Shown here: positions 7,215 through 9,256 of the stretch, piece after piece
How the letters are laid out: every line of letters begins with the position of its first letter
Numbering within the stretch: the first letter of the stretch is position 1
NCBI GenBank assembly: GCA_012965075.1
Contig: DTSY01000037.1
Span: forward strand, 1-9,256
Length of the DNA stretch: 9,256 nucleotides
DNA from: Gammaproteobacteria bacterium
GTDB lineage: Bacteria; Pseudomonadota; Gammaproteobacteria; Magnimaribacterales; Magnimaribacteraceae
Direction: 5' to 3'
Notes under the pieces: generated by a model
Told to the model about the DNA's origin: nothing
The model's database searches: none
Seen by the model: only the letters and a program-made list of their open reading frames with translations
Translations under genes and position numbers: made by a program

Positions 7215-7946
7215 ATGAAGATTAGAATTACCATACTAATTTTTATTACATTCTTTCTTTTACTTGTTTTAAGTTTTCCAATGAGAGGCCTTGTAAGTCT
7301 CCTTGATGATAAAAATAAAATTAGTACAACTTCAATAGAAGGGTTTTGGTGGAAAAGTCAGCTTAATGAAGTTGTAATAGATGGAAGGCTTATTGGAAAT
7401 ATAGATCTTATTTTCTCTCCTTTTTCTTTATTCAAAGGTAAATTTCAATTTTATATTTCTTTATCTGGACCAGAATTGAAATTTAATGGTAATTTGGGGG
7501 TAACTTTTTTACGCGAAAATTTTATACAAGATTTAACTCTAAGTGCCAACCCTCAGGTAAAGATCCAATCAGGAAAACCTATTTCTCAAAATATTTCTAA
7601 CATAGAAGCATATATTGCTTATTTTTCTTTTAATACAAAAGGATGCGTTAGGGCTAAGGGTGAGGGCACTGGACAGATAATTGATATGTTTGGATTATTC
7701 TCGAGAAATTTAGACATAGCCATTAATATGAAGTGCACGAAAGGTCAACTAGAATTAATTTTTGAATCAACGCCATCTGGTGTTTTAGAAGGAGAGGTCT
7801 TAATCAATAATGATTTTGAATATGTACTTGAAGCAAGATCACAAAGATTAAGTAATAAAATTAAAGAGATTAGCCAGTTAAATTTTCAAAAAGAACCTTC
7901 GCTGAAGATTTCTGGTAGGCTAGATCAATTATTGAATAGTTTTTGA
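7215..7946 (+). CDS. gspN: Type II secretion system protein GspN
   Basis: GspN is an accessory inner-membrane/periplasmic T2SS protein present in only some systems and dispensable in some of those studied; its exact role is unclear. The 243 residues fit the family. An N-terminal hydrophobic segment (about 5-22) is followed by GFWWKSQLNEVVIDG (43-57), GNIDLIFSPFSLFKGKF (61-77) and a long beta-rich periplasmic region ending in LEGEV...YVLEARS (191-209). The tryptophan-rich 'G.lW.G...v...g..lG.v.w...P..ll.G' pattern is the GspN signature. Cys144 and Cys174 are the only cysteines and may pair in the periplasm (inference). ATG 7215 follows the gspM stop immediately; no Shine-Dalgarno sequence is seen. 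This is the last recognisable T2SS gene. Confidence 0.9.
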   Translation: MKIRITILIFITFFLLLVLSFPMRGLVSLLDDKNKISTTSIEGFWWKSQLNEVVIDGRLIGNIDLIFSPFSLFKGKFQFYISLSGPELKFNGNLGVTFLRENFIQDLTLSANPQVKIQSGKPISQNISNIEAYIAYFSFNTKGCVRAKGEGTGQIIDMFGLFSRNLDIAINMKCTKGQLELIFESTPSGVLEGEVLINNDFEYVLEARSQRLSNKIKEISQLNFQKEPSLKISGRLDQLLNSF

Positions 7947-7950
7947 TTGT

Positions 7951-8541
7951 ATGTGTGGTAGGTTTGCTATTAGAAATCCTGAGCCGGTTAAAAGACAATT
8001 TCAAATAGAAACTTTAGAGCCACAGTACAATATTTGCCCCGGCACTAAAATCCTTGCTGTTACTGACCATGCACAGTTTATAAAATGGGGCTTTACACCT
8101 TATTGGGCAAAAGAACCTTTTAATTTGATTAATGCTAGAGGCGAGTCTCTCTGGAAGAAACCATCATTTCGTAATTCGAGTAGATGTCTCATTCCAGCTG
8201 ATGGGTGGTATGAATGGAAACAAGAAGAAGGCCAAAAAATTCCATACTTTCATTATCTGGGGGAAAGTAACTTTTGTTTCGCAGGTATCTACGGCGGTTA
8301 TAGAGGGGAAATGGGATGCGCAATAGTAACCCTCGAGGCGACTGTTGATTTACAATCAATACATTCAAGAATGCCTGCAATACTTGATAAAACTGCTTAT
8401 GATCAATGGATAAAGGGAGATGAAAATGATGTTTATGATCTTTCTATCTCAGAGAAGATTGAATTCCATGAGGTTTCTACAATAGTTAATAATCCTTCAA
8501 ATAATGTTAAAGATTGTTGTTTGCCACTAATTAGTGGCTAA
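7951..8541 (+). CDS. yedK: SRAP (YedK/HMCES) family abasic-site DNA-protein crosslinking protein
   Basis: SOS response-associated peptidase family protein. Characterised members (YedK, HMCES) use the N-terminal Cys, exposed by removal of Met1, to form a thiazolidine crosslink with abasic sites in single-stranded DNA, shielding them from strand cleavage. Key residues are present: Cys2 in MCGRF, WGFTPYW (46-52), NARGE (61-65), the active-site Glu88 in GWYEWK (85-90), and His138 in HSRMP (138-142). The 196 residues are slightly short compared with E. coli YedK (about 220) but no conserved block is missing. The start is fixed by the need for Cys at position 2. It begins 4 bases after the gspN stop, with no clear Shine-Dalgarno sequence, suggesting read-through from the secretion operon. 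Its last 15 bases overlap the convergent tetR gene. The family call is very secure; actual SOS control is not visible. Confidence 0.96.
   Translation: MCGRFAIRNPEPVKRQFQIETLEPQYNICPGTKILAVTDHAQFIKWGFTPYWAKEPFNLINARGESLWKKPSFRNSSRCLIPADGWYEWKQEEGQKIPYFHYLGESNFCFAGIYGGYRGEMGCAIVTLEATVDLQSIHSRMPAILDKTAYDQWIKGDENDVYDLSISEKIEFHEVSTIVNNPSNNVKDCCLPLISG
8523..8538. repeat. Perfect 16-bp palindrome at the convergent gene junction
   Basis: GCCACTAATTAGTGGC reads identically on both strands. As RNA it would form a 6-bp stem with an AATT loop in either transcript. It spans the overlap of the SRAP and tetR 3' ends and is fully coding on the + strand. Neither side is followed by a T tract, and the SRAP stop lies directly after it, so a canonical intrinsic terminator is not supported. 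A weak bidirectional terminator or mRNA end barrier is possible. No other hairpin separates the two genes. Confidence 0.85.
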
Positions 8542-9123
8542 ATAAGCATTAACAGCCTTCTTCCCTTCAGTTACATATCTTGGGCTTATGCAATTCTCTT
8601 CATTAAAACTAATAGCTAGTGTAGATAAACACAATTGAGAAGCTATATAAACTCTATCTACCGATATTTTAATATTTTTCTTGGAAAGAATTTCAAAAAC
8701 TGTGGTGGCCAAGAATCTTTTATTTTGTAGACTTGTACCTTTGTAAGTTGGAAAGCAGTCTAGATAAAAGAAAAGGGTTGCACAAGCTTTGTTTTGGTTA
8801 AGGTAGATGCTTACAAGATCGATAAATAAATTGAAGTACCATTCCACTTCTTTAATTACTGCAGTCTCAGTATTCTTTCTATATAAGCTATTAAAGTTTT
8901 CCATATGCCTCTCAGATAGACCATGAAAAAGAGCTTCGTTACTCGGAAAAAGCTTATATAGAGAGGGTCTTTTCATGTTAGCAACCCTTGAAACCTCTTG
9001 AATACTTATGGCGTGAACACCATCGTTTAAAAGAATTTTTTCTACAGTATCCAGAATCTTTTCATACCTTTCTAAACTTCTTTTTTGTTTTGGTTTATTT
9101 GGAATTAGTTGTTCAATATTCAT
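8527..9123 (-). CDS. TetR-family transcriptional regulator
   Basis: One-component repressor of the TetR type: an N-terminal helix-turn-helix binds DNA and the C-terminal domain binds an unknown ligand. The DNA-binding part runs through ERYEKILDTVEKILLNDG (18-35), AISIQEVSRVANMKRPSLYK (38-57) and LFPSNEALF (58-66), which closely follows the TetR pattern ending in LYxxFxSKEAL. The remaining sequence, about 70-198, is helical but gives no hint of the ligand. The 198 residues are typical. I chose ATG at 9123; a GTG directly upstream (9126) would add one residue. The gene converges on SRAP, overlapping by 15 bases, and diverges from the exported-protein gene at 9180, the usual arrangement for a TetR regulator and its target. 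Which genes it controls is inference. Confidence 0.93.
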   Translation of the reverse strand: MNIEQLIPNKPKQKRSLERYEKILDTVEKILLNDGVHAISIQEVSRVANMKRPSLYKLFPSNEALFHGLSERHMENFNSLYRKNTETAVIKEVEWYFNLFIDLVSIYLNQNKACATLFFYLDCFPTYKGTSLQNKRFLATTVFEILSKKNIKISVDRVYIASQLCLSTLAISFNEENCISPRYVTEGKKAVNAYLATN

Positions 9124-9179
9124 CACAGAAAAATCTTTCTAAAAACTGTAGACTTAATTTTACAAATCTAAAAAAAACT
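9124..9179. promoter_or_regulatory. Divergent intergenic region with candidate TetR operator dyads
   Basis: The 56-bp AT-rich gap between tetR and the divergent gene must hold both start regions unless promoters lie inside the genes. Two imperfect dyads are visible: TGTA-N10-TACA at 9147-9164, centred near 9155 and with further symmetric TTAA at the centre, and AGAAA-N4-TTTCT at 9127-9140. Either could be a TetR-family operator, which is usually an inverted repeat of about 14-20 bp. I see no confident -35/-10 pair and no Shine-Dalgarno sequence before ATG 9180. In such AT-rich DNA, short dyads occur by chance. Confidence 0.35.
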
Positions 9180-9256
9180 ATGAAAACTTTAATACAAAGC
9201 TTAATACTTTTCTTTGCATTTATTTTTCTTTCAGCTTCTAGCAGTATAGATGAAAA
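9180..9256 (+). CDS. Exported or membrane-anchored protein, 5' end only (partial)
   Basis: An open frame starts at ATG 9180 and runs off the window after 25 complete codons. The visible sequence MKTLIQSLILFFAFIFLSAS followed by SSIDE looks like a Sec signal peptide: a Lys near the N-terminus, a hydrophobic core of about 14 residues, and small residues (SASSS) suited to signal peptidase I cleavage near residue 19-21. No Cys is present near the end of the core, so a lipoprotein is unlikely. It could equally be an uncleaved membrane anchor. It diverges from the TetR regulator, so it may be its target, for example the periplasmic adaptor of an efflux pump, but the visible part does not show a family. 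Confidence 0.6.
   Translation, partial: MKTLIQSLILFFAFIFLSASSSIDE

Noticed and set aside
8132..8326. A second + strand reading frame within the SRAP gene
   Set aside because: It is out of frame with a complete SRAP protein carrying all catalytic residues, and it has no recognisable domain.
8523..8538. Palindrome as a Rho-independent terminator
   Set aside because: The stem is only 6 bp, neither flank has a run of T, and a terminating ribosome at 8539-8541 would cover it. I kept it as a repeat and not as a terminator.
1..9256. A hidden novel defence, mobile or RNA system
   Set aside because: Every stretch is accounted for by recognisable genes, with only one short gap of 56 bp; I saw no direct-repeat array, transposase, integrase, attachment site or structured RNA.

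Overview
The window is one long stretch of a type II secretion system (T2SS, general secretion pathway) operon on the + strand, followed by three unrelated genes. The DNA is visibly AT-rich, almost entirely coding, and packed with start/stop overlaps. The order D-E-F-G-I-J-K-L-M-N and the full set of inner-membrane L, M and N components are those of a gammaproteobacterial Xcp/Eps/Out-type T2SS. I infer an AT-rich, compact, possibly marine gammaproteobacterium. The lineage is inference from gene content and composition only.

Layout: 1-447 is the 3' end of gspD (outer-membrane secretin). It is followed without any real intergenic space by gspE (ATPase, 455-1939), gspF (inner-membrane platform, 1942-3153), gspG (major pseudopilin, 3159-3614), gspI, gspJ and gspK (minor pseudopilins, 3607-5548), gspL (5548-6747), gspM (6744-7214) and gspN (7215-7946). 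No gspH lies in its usual place between gspG and gspI, and gspC, if present, would be upstream of the window. Together these genes encode a machine in which GspE hydrolyses ATP at the membrane, GspF/L/M form the assembly platform, GspG polymerises into a periplasmic pseudopilus capped by GspI/J/K, and folded exoproteins leave through the GspD channel.

Four bases after gspN is a gene for an SRAP/YedK-family protein (7951-8541), which in known members protects abasic sites in single-stranded DNA. Its 3' end overlaps the 3' end of a convergent TetR-family regulator (8527-9123, - strand) by 15 bp, and a perfect 16-bp palindrome sits at that junction. Upstream of the regulator, across a 56-bp AT-rich gap with imperfect dyads, a divergent gene begins at 9180 with a signal-peptide-like N-terminus and runs off the window.

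Most of the window is a well-known system. I found no evidence of an undescribed one. The points worth a second look are the absent gspH, the forced non-ATG start of gspI, the DNA-repair gene tailing the secretion operon, the palindrome at the convergent gene junction, and the divergent tetR/exported-protein pair. There is no stretch longer than 300 bases without a gene, and I see no tRNA, rRNA, CRISPR array or insertion sequence.
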